DNA from: Nothophaeocryptopus gaeumannii
Taxonomy: Eukaryota; Ascomycota; Dothideomycetes; Mycosphaerellales; Mycosphaerellaceae
Direction of reading: 5' to 3'
Length of the DNA stretch: 64,000 nucleotides
Assembly: GCA_031771865.1 (NCBI GenBank)
Contig: JASISA010000027.1
Location: 2,480,001-2,544,000 of the forward strand
Positions 1 through 10,198 of the stretch are shown piece by piece. The notes below the pieces were generated by a model. The model saw nothing but the letters and a program-made list of their open reading frames with translations, was not told where the DNA came from and searched no databases. Both the position numbers and the translations under genes were made by a program. Every line of letters starts with the position of its first letter. The first letter of the stretch is position 1.

Positions 1-69
1 GGAGGAAGAGCTTGGTCGTTTGAGTATAGAGGTATGTACGAAGGCTTGAAGAAGCTGCATTTCTAGTGC

Positions 70-661
70 CTAGTCCAGGAAGCGGGCGTCATTGTCGTAC
101 TGAAAGTCGAGCTGCTGATCGCGCTCGCTGGTCTCTGTTCGTCGCAGGACTTCTATGCATGCTTCACGGACTTTGGTCTTCATTGCTGTGGACAAGCGGT
201 TCCAAATATCCTCGGCAGCATCCGTCAAGGTATCTGTAAAGACTACATCTTGGTTCTCTGTCTCTGCCAATGGTGTCTGATCTTGATGCTGGGACGTTTC
301 GCTGTCGTCGCTAGGGCGACTCTCCTTGACGTCTTGGTCGGCAGCGCTCTTCGTTTGCTGGATCATGATCGGAAGGCTGAACATGTCGTGCGGGAAGCTC
401 TGCATCATCGTGTCGCTCATGTCGCTCACCGGCCGTTTGCGTACTCTCCGAAGAATTTGAGAAGGAACGGAAATGCCCACCTACCAGGTAGGCACGTAGA
501 TGAATACGTGCCCTTTCAGTCTGCTGTTTCCGGCGAACGCCTGACAATGTCGTCTGGCGGGTAGTCTGTTCATGCTGGACACAAAGAACCTCGTGGCTAT
601 CTTCATCAGCTGAAAGGACCACGTGCCATGCGACTGACACGTTATGTCTTCCTGTCTTCAA
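70..661 (-). CDS. Hypothetical protein, model incomplete
   Basis: I do not recognise this gene. Its C-terminal part (70-480) is an open frame of about 136 codons rich in Gln, Ser, Asp and Glu, ending in Phe-Leu-Asp before a TAG. A second coding-like block (about 480-630) lies upstream in another frame and contains a basic stretch with RRKQQTERAR. The two blocks meet at a GGTAGGTG sequence near 480-490. Either a very short intron or a 4-bp insertion would join them, and I cannot tell which. A third open stretch (694-945) may be the N-terminus but lacks good splice sites. It is divergent from the DUF5872 gene, with about 220 bp between. Coding status moderate, structure uncertain. Confidence 0.4.
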
Positions 662-1169
662 GCGAGGAATGCGGGATGCCCTTCAACCGAGGCTCAGCGT
701 GTCTGCTGCTCGGTTGCCATCGCTGCAATCCAGGTCTCGACTTGAACAAGCCCAAGCTCGGATGACGCATTTCCACAGAAGTTCGAATAGCCATGTCCTT
801 CCCCATCCAAACTGTGGAGTAAGGTTTGATCTACTGCAAGGGCATCCTCTCCGGAGATCAGAAGCCAAACTTCTTTGGGTGATGATGCTTGATGCGCGTC
901 AGGAACCGATCTGATCTGATCTCGCTCGTGTGTCCGATTCACCAACCACCAATCTCCTGTCTGCTACCGTATACAATGGTCGTGATGTCACGTCGACGCA
1001 TTACATTTTATCAAGTCAATGACGAGCTGGCTGCAAGATGGCTCGCAACGCGCTGTGGGAGACGCGTTAAAGCGTAGGTGCTTCGCGCTCTCTACTATGG
1101 CTTCTCGCTCGCAACAATCCGTTCTGAAACAGTGTATTCGATTGGTGAACTTCACTCAATTCTTCCAGA

Positions 1170-2360
1170 ATGCCTCCTAAAGACAAATACACCGACCCTG
1201 AGCTTCGTGACCAGGTGAAGCAGGAGATTCAAGACAGCGACAAGGGAGGTGCTCCTGGACAATGGTCTGCAAGAAAGGTAAGCACGATGTTGACAGTTCC
1301 TCGACTTTGATCTAATGCCACTGGACAGGCCCAAATGATGGCATCGGAGTATAAGAAACGGGGAGGAGGGTACACAACCGACAAAGATCAGAAGGGTAAG
1401 AACCCCCAACGAAAGAAGGCGTCACTTGGGCGTGAGCTTATACTCCCGACCTTCAGACGAGTCCCAGAAGAACCTCGACAATTGGGGTGAAGAGGAGTGG
1501 CAGACCAAGGAGGGTTCCGGCAGTGCCAAAAAAGAAGATGGGACAGAAAAGCGCTACTTGCCCAAGAAAGCTTGGGAAAAGATGTCCGAGGAAGAGAAAG
1601 AGGGCACAGACCAGAAGAAGCAAGAAGAGTCCAAGGAAGGCAAACAGCTCGTTTCTAACACCGATAAAGCCAGAGATAGCCGAAAAGAGGCATCGAAGGG
1701 TGGTAAGGGTCAACAGGCCAATGGCAAGAAGAGCAATGAAAAGAAGGATGGGAGTGAAGAGGGTGATGACAATGAAATGGAGGAAGACGATGATGCTGCC
1801 AAGGACGATGGAGACGATGCGTTCGAAGACGATGGTGAAGCGGACGAAGACCAGGATGGAGATGTGGAGCAGGACGGCGAGGGGATTGATGAGGATGATG
1901 GAGACGATGCGATCCCTGAGCACCCAGATGCGAAGGAAGACGAGGACGAAGGAGGATACGAAGATTGGTCAGAAACGAAAAGCCGAGCAGTCCAAGAGCT
2001 CTTCCAAGAAACAGAAAGCCAACTCCGGCCAGGGAAAGCAAAATGGAACCGTTGGGTCAAAGCATATGGATGCTGAGGAGCCTGGCCAGCGTGGCTCTGC
2101 GGACAGACTCCCAAAAGAGGGCCAACAGGTTCACTGGAAATCTTTGCCGGGTTATGTCGATGGTGAAGTTGTAGAGATCTTGACCAAGGGTAAGAATGTG
2201 GATGGCAAGTCTGTCAAAGCATCTGACGACGATCCGAAAGTAGGTTCCAAGCAATGTTCTTCCACGACTGTCGCTAATGTTATTGTGGTAGATTGTTCTA
2301 AAGTCCAGCAAATCTGGGAAGATCTGTGTACACAAGCCGGATGCCTGCTTTTATGATTGA
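1170..2360 (+). CDS. DUF5872 / Hva1-Tudor domain protein
   Basis: The N-terminus (MPPKDKYTDPEL, then GGAPGQWSARK and EYKKRGGGY) matches the fungal DUF5872 family. The C-terminus carries the Hva1 Tudor-like domain: GQQVHWKSLPGYVDGEVVEI, then KSGKICVHKPDA. Between them is a very acidic tract (about 1750-1960) followed by a basic KRKAEQSKSSSKKQK stretch that looks like a nuclear localisation signal. Visible introns are 1278-1328, 1396-1456 and 2240-2291. The last restores the Tudor end and a TGA at 2358-2360. The acidic tract and the NLS/Tudor part lie in different frames (+1) with no good intron between, so an indel or an unseen intron must exist near 1830-1965. Probably a chromatin or nucleic-acid associated nuclear protein; function unproven. 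Confidence 0.8.
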
Positions 2361-3637
2361 GTCGGGTGATAGGAATTTAGCATGTCGAAGTGGTGGTGTC
2401 TCATGTGGCAGGAGCTGTTCTGTCAACTCCCAGTGCTTCATATTTCCCGATTGAGTCTTACAAATATGGTCGCCGCTTACCTTTTGAGATAATCTACTTT
2501 GTACGTAAAAGTGCTCAATCATGTGGCATACATGGAGTTGATAGGATGAGGAGTTGATAGGATGAACACTACTTAACATTCAATCACATACCGTAGAGCG
2601 GTCTTTTCCGGGTGACAATCTTGCCTCTCTAGGTATTGTCAGGTCGCTGTTAGAGGCAGTAAATTTGGTCTAACGCAGATGGAGAGCCGGCATCCTAAGA
2701 CTCCTTACCAACACGTTGCTCAGCAAACCTTAAGCAGGGGAGCTGTGACGTGCGCGAGTGAATGCATGAAAGTTCGCTTGATTATCCGCTTCTATACTAG
2801 CTCCGATTCTTCCACGTGGTAGAGGTATAAGCTGCTTAGGACAACATTGACAATGATGACATGCGATTCAAACCCCAAAGGCGCAATATTCTGGCCAGAA
2901 TCGAGGCTACAATGGCATCTAGTCGGGGGAAGGCTTGAGCACGATATAATACTGCTTTCCTTCTGCCGGAACTACGCATCGAGCTCCTCTGGAAGAACTC
3001 TGCAACCCACTTACACATCCCGGAGGTACCTCCTCAAAGCACTCAGCGCTCCCGAAACTGCTCTGCATCTGGACACCATCTGCGAGCATGTGCCTGCGCA
3101 TAGATGATAGATGCTAGCTGGATCCTTATCGGCCGAGCACTCAGCATGCCATCGCTAACACTGAGAATGTGCGGAAACGCGGCGACAATGGCTCCGCTCC
3201 CTCATTATGCCTTGAGAACTTCCTCGCGACCTCTCATTCCGGAGTCTGACATTGGATATGGAGAAAAGTCTTCGCCCGTCCCCTTCCCACCCAGTAGAGC
3301 CACTGCTTCCAGTCTGGCCGGGTCTTTGCGCACCTTTGCTCGTCCGCCCATTCCGCTGCTAGCTCGAATCCGCCTGTGACGTATCAACCAAAGTTAATAT
3401 ACGCCTTTAGAAGAGCGGCTGTACGGTACAGCTGCCACTCTGTCAGCGGTTATTAAGCTCTTGGGAAGGCCGCCTCAACCCGACGGCGTGCACTGCTATC
3501 ACAGTTTATACGGAATCCTTTTCCTCCAGTGCGTGCAACGCGTTTACTCAACTAACCATATCACGAACTGGGAACATCGCGGGGACCTGAAGGAACTTCA
3601 GTGACTGCGGCCGCTTCCGTGGAACCATTGGCCCAAT
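2361..3637 (+). other. Gene-free interval, 1.3 kb
   Basis: Only short overlapping open frames on both strands, without family motifs or consistent splice sites. The right part presumably contains the promoter and 5' leader of the MFS transporter. I see no RNA gene or mobile element here. Confidence 0.5.
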
Positions 3638-6141
3638 ATGAACATCGAGGACTCAGATATCGTCGAAGCTGAGCGTGACAGCGACCCAGTACGCTTCCAT
3701 GATTATGATCCAACCAATGCATTCGACGCAACCTACAACACCTTGCATTCTGCGCATCCAACACGAACTCAGACAGGTGGCGAGCATGGAAATGGCGAGA
3801 GGGAGCAGCCCATAGAAGAGGCGGAGCGCGAAGGCTCAGTGAGCTCTTCTTCGGTATCATCTGTCGCAGATGGGGACCGAAGCTGGCGTCAACGGCCCTC
3901 CATTGCTACGAGGACCTCTACGAAAATGGAGGCCGAGTTTATGCATTATCTGGACCGCCATCCCACAGCTATGAAGCGCATGGACGAGCGTAAGGGATTC
4001 TGAATTGGGTTCCTTCCAATCTGATGCAGAAGAACTAACAAGTGCAGATCGACTTCAACATTCGCAGACTGTCGGTAGCACACGATACCGTCAAGAATCA
4101 GCCGAGTTGCCAAAATTCGGTGGTAACAAGCCCTATCCGGCGCCTCTTCCTGACCGAGAGGAATATGTGGTTGAATTCGATGGTCATGATGATCCGAGGC
4201 ATGCGATGAACGTGAGTACTTCCTCCATCTAAGGCAACGTCGAGACATTGCTGATTTCGGTTGTCAATTCAAGTGGCCCACGAAGAAAAAAGTCTTCATT
4301 ACCGGTATACTCATCTTTGACTCTCTGGCAGCAACATTTGCGTCTTCAATCTTCTCGCCGGCAGGACCATACGTAGAGCAGCATTTCCACAAAGGCCGAG
4401 AGGTTGTTACGCTTGCCACATCACTTTGTAAGGCACTCTCATCCTGACCTCGGATCCAAGACTGACTGTATGTCTAGTTGTGCTTGGATATGCCGTCGGA
4501 CCCTCAATTTGTCGGTCTCAAACTCAATTGCGATTGAAAGGCTCTGACAAATTTTCCAGTCGCCCCATTGAGCGAGTTGTATGGCAGGCGGCTCCCAATT
4601 ATCGTCGCCGCCTTCGGATTTGGTGTCTTCAACATCGGTGTTGCTGTTTCAAAAGACTATCAGACTTTGATGATCTGCCGCTTCTTCGGAGGTTTCTTTG
4701 GCTCGGTGAGTCTTTGAGAGCTCAAAACAAGTAAAGCGGTCTTACTGATCGGTATCCAAGTGCCCTTTGACAGTGGTGGCAGCAGTCTTTGCAGACATGT
4801 ATTCGAATAAGGCAAGTGTGCTTAATTGAGCCATGCAATGCGCGAGGCTGACAACGCAGTTGTAGTATCGCGGCCTGGCGGTGTGTATCTTTGCGGTAAG
4901 GAACCAAAGGCCCGAAACCATTCAATAGTTCGCTGATTTAACAAGGGATCCGTCATAAATGGACCACTTATGGCTCCATTCATCGTAAGCCTCTAATATC
5001 AGGTCGAGTCGTACCTTCGAATCCAACTAATAGTCTCTCAGGGTGGGTTCATTGCCAAGTCCTATCTAGGCTGGCGCTGGTGTGCGTACATCCCAGCTTT
5101 GATGGGTTTCGCCTCTTGCGTTGCAGCTCTTCTCTTTCAGGAAGAGTCGTACGGTCCAGTCATCCTGGTCAGCAAAGCGTCCGAACTTCGACGTCTCACT
5201 CGCAATTGGGGAATCCATGCCAAGCAGGAGGAAGTTGAGGTCGACATCAAAGAACTGGCCAAGAAGAACCTGATCCGCCCGATTAAGATTCTTTTCACGG
5301 AGCCGATCGTCCTTCTGGTGACAATCTATATGAGTTTCTTATATGGACTGCTCTACCTGTCGCTCACCGCGTACGGAATCACGTTCGGACAGATCTACGG
5401 CTTCAGCGAAGGTGTGCAAGGTCTTCCATACTTCGGCATGATTGTCGGCGTAACGATCGCAATCGCTCTTGTTATGCTCGATGTGCCTCGCTACACAAAG
5501 AAACTAGAGGCGAACAACAATATCCCCGTCCCCGAATGGCGACTGCCTATTATGATGCTTGGCGGCATACTATTCTCGGGGGGCCTCTTCTGGTTCGGCT
5601 GGACTGGTTGGACAAGCAGCATTCCCTGGGTGAGTAGCTCGAAGCCGTTGCTATCGCATCGCGGATGTTCGCTGACTGTTCTAGATCGTACCTACCCTCT
5701 CAGGACTGTTCCTAGGCTTCGGAATCTTTACCGTCTTTTTGTCATGCTTGAACTACATCATTGACGCATACTTGATGTTTGCGGCTTCAGCCATTGCTGC
5801 AAACACGATCATGAGATCCATCTGCGGCGCCGTCTTCCCACTGTTTGCAACGTATGTCAACGGTCTCGCAGGCTCACTCCATGCAAATGCTAATAGCTTA
5901 CAGCTACATGTACGAGGGTATTGGAATCAACTGGGGCATGACCTTACTCGGCTGTTTGGCCGCTCTCTTCATTCCGATGCCATTTATCTTCTACTACAAG
6001 GGCAAGAGCATCCGCGCGAAATCGAAGTTCGCGCCAGCTCCGGACATTGAACAAGATAAGCGAAGGGACGAAGAGAGCAAGGGTGGGAACGAGACCAGCG
6101 ACACTACCGCCAATGGTAATGCAACAAAGAAGGAAGAATGA
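3638..6141 (+). CDS. MFS drug:H+ antiporter (DHA1-type), 11 exons
   Basis: Plasma-membrane type major facilitator with a long hydrophilic N-terminus (about 180 residues). The core shows family motifs: LGYAVGPSI, APLSELYGRR (the A-motif loop), MICRFFGGFFGS, YRGLAVCIF, GGFIAKSYLGWRW, then the second half ending FIPMPFIFYYKGK. Exons: 3638-3989, 4048-4211, 4274-4427, 4478-4510, 4560-4705, 4761-4811, 4866-4895, 4946-4984, 5042-5629, 5685-5851, 5904-6141, which sum to 653 codons plus stop. Four exons are tiny (33, 51, 30 and 39 nt). The intron 4812-4865 has a GC donor (AAG|GCAAGT). Family members export drugs, polyamines or other small molecules; the substrate cannot be read from sequence. No biosynthetic cluster surrounds it. 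Confidence 0.9.
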
Positions 6142-6621
6142 AACAACGGCTTGTATTTACGACTTAATCTGCTAATCATTTGCACATTGATACCCTTTTG
6201 TAGCCGAATCGGTTTGCTGCGTGGGCTTCTATGCAGCCCGCCAGAATTTCTTTGGCTTCTTCCAAGGTGAGAGTTGCCATCTCAGCAGGTGGCTGAATGG
6301 ATGTCGATTGAGGGCTGTCTCCGCCTATTGTTCGTCTCAATCACAAGAGCTGAGTACCGCGAAGGCTCTCCTTAAGAAAGACTTCGAAAACGCCGCAGCC
6401 CTAATCGTGAAGTAGATCAATGGATATGTCTCGCTGGCGACTCTGCTCCGACTGCCGATGAAGATACTGGCCGAGTGTTGTCTTGTCTGGTTGTACAATT
6501 CGTAGCTTTTGTTGTAGATTGACTTGTATGTTGGCAGATGCGATGTTAATGGTCTATCGCGCAAGGGCGTTCGCAGACATCGTTCCTACTTCTTCTCTTG
6601 CTAGCACTGAGCCTGTTCTAA
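6142..6621 (+). other. Intergenic, nothing recognised
   Basis: 3' flank of the MFS transporter. Short frames occur on both strands (for example 6221-6415 plus) but without motifs. If the coding trace starting at 6622 is a real gene, its 5' exon and start must lie in this stretch. I could not identify them. Confidence 0.4.
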
Positions 6622-7097
6622 GAGTCCGAGTGCGCCTTCTTAAGCGAAGTAAGCGTTCTGTCCTGGGAGATAAGAAGGCTATGGGCTCTCGTAGGCCAGG
6701 CTGCAATCTATGCTCTCATTATCGGGTTCGTTGAAATCAGGCAAGCGCAGTATAGAAGAGAAGAAACCGGCAACGACCTTGGGTCAATTTTCACGAATGC
6801 CGAAGCCGAGGCGTGGTCTCTATGCATGCCCACCATTTATGCAGCAATGTTCAACCAGTCACCCAATGGCTACCGCGGGCCAATCTCCTTCCAGGCATTT
6901 AGTCTGACTAATACTTACCTAAAAGGCTTCGAAGCAGCAGTACTTTCAAAGAAAGGTTACAAAACCGCTGAGACTTGGTCCAGCTTAGACAAGGTATGCT
7001 AATTCATCACATAAACCTCTGTCAACACCTTTAGATCATTCTCTACCCTTCAGGCGCTTTCTCTTCCTCTCAACCCGTTGAGTCCGGAAAGATATAA
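6622..7097 (+). CDS. Hypothetical protein, 3' two exons (5' end not found)
   Basis: This coding trace has no early ATG. An open frame runs from 6622 to a donor at 6994, skips a 41-nt intron (6994-7034, GTATGC to TTTAG) and ends at TAA 7095-7097. It encodes a hydrophobic segment (QAAIYALIIGFVEI) that could span a membrane, then a hydrophilic C-terminal half with PNGYRGPISFQAF and KKGYKTAETWSSLDK. I do not recognise the family. The first exon must join at or after about 6622, where a TTCTAAG acceptor-like site overlaps an in-frame TAA. It ends only 20 bp before the first possible pirin ATG. It may be a real small gene or a remnant. Confidence 0.4.
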
Positions 7098-7117
7098 ATT
7101 GAGCTTCAGTCAACTTC

Positions 7118-8326
7118 ATGAAACTCCTCCTTTCACTTCTTGTGAGCCTACTAGCGATCGTCATCACGATCTACAATCAAGAACTACAGCAGTACATGCG
7201 AAGCATTCTACGACCTAAGCTGAACACCATCAACAACTTTACAAACTACCTGAGATCCACAATCACTCACGAGAACTTGACGACCATGGCATCGTCTTCA
7301 AAATTTGTGGGACTCCCCGTCATTCCTCCAGAAGATCCCAGTCTCAATGCGGTCAATCCAAAGCCTCGTGGTATTCACAAGGTCTTCGAAGCAATCGAGC
7401 AGTCCGAGGGCGCCGGAGCGACCGTCAGACGATCGATCGGAACACCAAGACTGAGAAACTTCACACCTTTCCTGATGTTGGATCACTTCAATGTTGCCGT
7501 TGGAGCAGGTACGTTCACATTTCCTCAAACACCCTCCCAACCCGACCCATCCGCTAACTGATGTGTCTTTCCAGGCTTCCCCGACCACCCCCACCGCGGT
7601 CAAGAAACAATAACCTATCTCCTAGAGGGTGCCGTCGACCACGAAGACTTCGCGGGAAACGAAGGCACCATTTGGTCCGGTGACCTGCAATTCATGACTG
7701 CAGGTCGCGGGATCGTTCATGCAGAAATGCCTCACGACAATCGAGACGGAACTTCTAATATCGGGATGCAACTCTGGGTTGATTTGCCCGAAGACCTCAA
7801 GTCTTGCGAACCGAGATATCGCGATCTCAGAGCGAGTGAGATCCCGACTGCCACGGCTGACAATGGCAAGGTGTCGATTAAGGTCATCTCCGGACGATCG
7901 CAGGGCGTAGATTCCGTGCAGGAATTGGCGTATACGCCTGTCTGGCTCTTAGACGTGACGACCAAGCCTGGCGGTAAATTGACACAGCCATTGCCAGCAG
8001 GATGGAATTCATTCGCATATACTCTGGAAGGGACGACAGTCTGGGATACTGGAGCGACGACGCAAGAAGTGCCCAAATTCCACAATACCGTGTTTGAGCA
8101 GAAGGGAGATTGCGTCGTGGCCAGTGTACCTGAAACTGCCAAGGAAGCTGCGAGATTTATCCTTGTTGCTGGTATGCCTTTGGACCAGGCGATCGTGCAG
8201 TACGGGCCATTTGTACTTTCGAGTTCGGACGATGTGCGGAAAGCTCTTGCGGACTACAGTACATTCTCCAATGGGTTTGAAAGAGCCGAGGGTTTCCAGT
8301 CTGAGATAGGCAAGGTGATGTTGTGA
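7118..8326 (+). CDS. Pirin family protein
   Basis: Cupin-fold pirin. The metal-binding residues are visible: two His in FPDHPHRGQ at the start of exon 2, and His and Glu in GRGIVHAEMP. In human pirin the equivalent ligands bind iron and some homologues oxidise quercetin. Exons 7118-7508 and 7575-8326 are joined by a GTACGT...TTCCAG intron, and the junction rebuilds VGAG|FPDHPHRG. Two starts are possible. The ATG at 7286 (MASSSKFVG) gives 324 residues, normal for the family. The in-frame ATG at 7118 adds 56 residues with a strong N-terminal hydrophobic helix (LLLSLLVSLLAIVITIY) resembling a signal anchor. The short form is the usual one; the long form would be membrane-bound. Confidence 0.93.
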
Positions 8327-9442
8327 AGGGGGAAGGGCACGGCAGAGTGTAGAATCATATAATCGAGAAAGCAGTATGGGAACAGATGAGATTACATTAG
8401 CGAGGCGTTGGTGTATGTAGAAATCACTGAATGCTATGTTCTGTATCGACCATCTTCTATCGTGGTCTCCAATCCATTGGCGAGTCTCGAGTGCGATTCG
8501 GCGTGGGCGAGCGAAATGGATCCGGACAGTCAACTTAGATAGTCAACTTTCATGGCCGCCTCTCAGCTTTCCGTATCCCTCTATGCAGCGTAGACTCCAC
8601 GGCCTAGCAATCTAAACCGATACTTTTAAAACAGACAACATGTTGTGAGAGGCGGTCTTAGGAGGGGGCATAAACTTATAGTAGTTAGCTCCGTGAGCCT
8701 AGTCTGCCGATCGTTGAGTTGTTATGTACCTAGGACTCGTACAGAAGCAGTTCAGTACGATATTAGGCTCTCTAGATGCGGGCTACACTCCACACTACTA
8801 CGTTCGTAGATAGCAAGATTACTTCAGACCGAGCTAGGAGAGCTATGTCTAGAGTTGACCGCCGAAGTTGACCGTCCGAATCCATTTCGGTAGTCGAGTG
8901 TCGTTCATCGCGCTTGCTTAACAATTGTTTGCTCAACGTCAGTTGGAGCGCTGTTCCAAGCCAGTGCATCCAGCGTGTCCAGCGCGCACTCATTCCTGCG
9001 CATCCTCTCTTTGTCCACAGCAGTAGTCTTCTGGTGTCCATCAATTGCGTGTAGATAGTGTGGGAGAGGTTGCAATTGACAATGTCCGCCTTCGCCCTCC
9101 AGTTTAGGCCTCGAGTGCTGACCCAAGGGCTATATTCAATTTTCCTACACCTGCTTCAAGTTTAACGACGTGCGTTGAGGAAATCGTGATAGAGACTTCC
9201 AATATAGGCGTTGAGGGGTGTTTAACAGCTTCTCTGTGTGCCGCCTTCAGTGCATGACTGTGCCGACCCCAGTGGATGGTGAATTCTTCCGTCGCGGTGC
9301 TAGCATCGCAATTTTCGCCGCAGATAACCGGCATATAGCTTGCTCCATTCGTCGATGCGCTTGTACTTGTGTTTCTTCGAGGCCGTGCGCATGCTTGAAC
9401 TCTGCATGTTCTGTCATATTCAGTCGACAATCGTGACCGCAC
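8327..9442 (+). other. Gene-free interval with TA/CTAG-rich stretch
   Basis: No supported gene. From about 8560 to 8900 the sequence is unusually rich in CTAG, TAG and TAC words and contains a perfect 12-bp palindrome (ACAACATGTTGT, 8635-8646). It could be a decayed repeat, but I see no terminal repeats or transposase trace. The minus-strand frame 9104-9442 is open but without a recognisable motif. Confidence 0.4.
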
Positions 9443-9853
9443 TCAGGGTGCATCTTGGCTCCGATCATCCATCGCTCGTGCCGTTCTTCTCGCATCAAGA
9501 GGCTGAATAACAACTTCAGCAGGCTTTGGTCGTTCCTCGTTCTTGAATCCCATGATCTGCCCAACAATTCCTCCCGGCTTTGGAATAGGACATTCTCGTT
9601 GTGGTCTTGCATTGGTCATCATCGTTGCATCGGCAGCCTCCGAATTGCCTGGAGAGTCGGCGTTGCTGTCGTCCACCATCCTCTTCCTCCGTCTCATGGT
9701 CCGGCCATCGGGAGTCTCATAGCTGTCCGCGAACTGCCGTCGGTCGACTGGGCACGGTAGGAGATGGGGAAGGCCGACAACAAGGAACGAGATGACTAAG
9801 GTCGTCGTAAAGAGCGTGCCAGTAGTCCGCGACCGCGGATGGAGGTAGTGCAT
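9443..9853 (-). CDS. Small single-pass membrane protein, uncharacterised
   Basis: An intronless frame of 136 residues. After a short basic N-terminus comes one hydrophobic helix (TLFTTTLVISFLVVGLPHLL) followed by PCPVDRRQFADS. The rest is hydrophilic, with a basic RRRKRM patch and a Pro-rich ECPIPKPGGIVGQIMGF block. The N-terminal helix plus the PHLLPCPV sequence looks conserved rather than random, and the layout resembles small mitochondrial inner-membrane assembly factors. I cannot name a family. It is upstream of nothing obvious and transcribed in the same direction as the zinc-finger gene to its right. Confidence 0.55.
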   Translation of the reverse strand: MHYLHPRSRTTGTLFTTTLVISFLVVGLPHLLPCPVDRRQFADSYETPDGRTMRRRKRMVDDSNADSPGNSEAADATMMTNARPQRECPIPKPGGIVGQIMGFKNEERPKPAEVVIQPLDARRTARAMDDRSQDAP

Positions 9854-10198
9854 GGCGTGCGAATAGGCGGGCGGTTATGGACGTGTTCTACAATGCCTAT
9901 GCTCCGCTCGAGAATATTGAAGTCTTGGAGAGGTGTCCGACCAATCAGAGGCATGATGGTGAGAAGCACTGACCAGGATCTTTACAGGGCTGCAGATGTG
10001 CCTGACGAGAGATCTCGCGTTGCTCCGTAATAAGGCAGAAATGCGTCCAATGTGTGCAACCAACCTCTGTTCATGACCACACTGTCGCAGCAACTTAAGG
10101 ATCCAAGTCTTCATTCATTCATGATTAGCGGTGCTATGAGTAACTATGCGAACAGATGCATTGCAATGCGGCCGTGTTCCTTCTCATCATGGCTGTCA
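9854..10198 (+). other. Interval between two minus-strand genes
   Basis: 3' flank of the C2H2 gene and presumed promoter of the small membrane protein gene. No further feature seen. Confidence 0.4.

Noticed and set aside
1453..1923. Hydrophobic minus-strand ORF over the acidic tract
   Set aside because: Reverse complement of GAG/GAC/AAG-rich coding sequence always gives Leu/Val/Phe-rich frames; not a membrane protein.
3638..8326. MFS transporter, pirin and other nearby enzymes as a secondary-metabolite cluster
   Set aside because: No polyketide synthase, NRPS, terpene cyclase or cluster regulator is present; neighbours are housekeeping genes.
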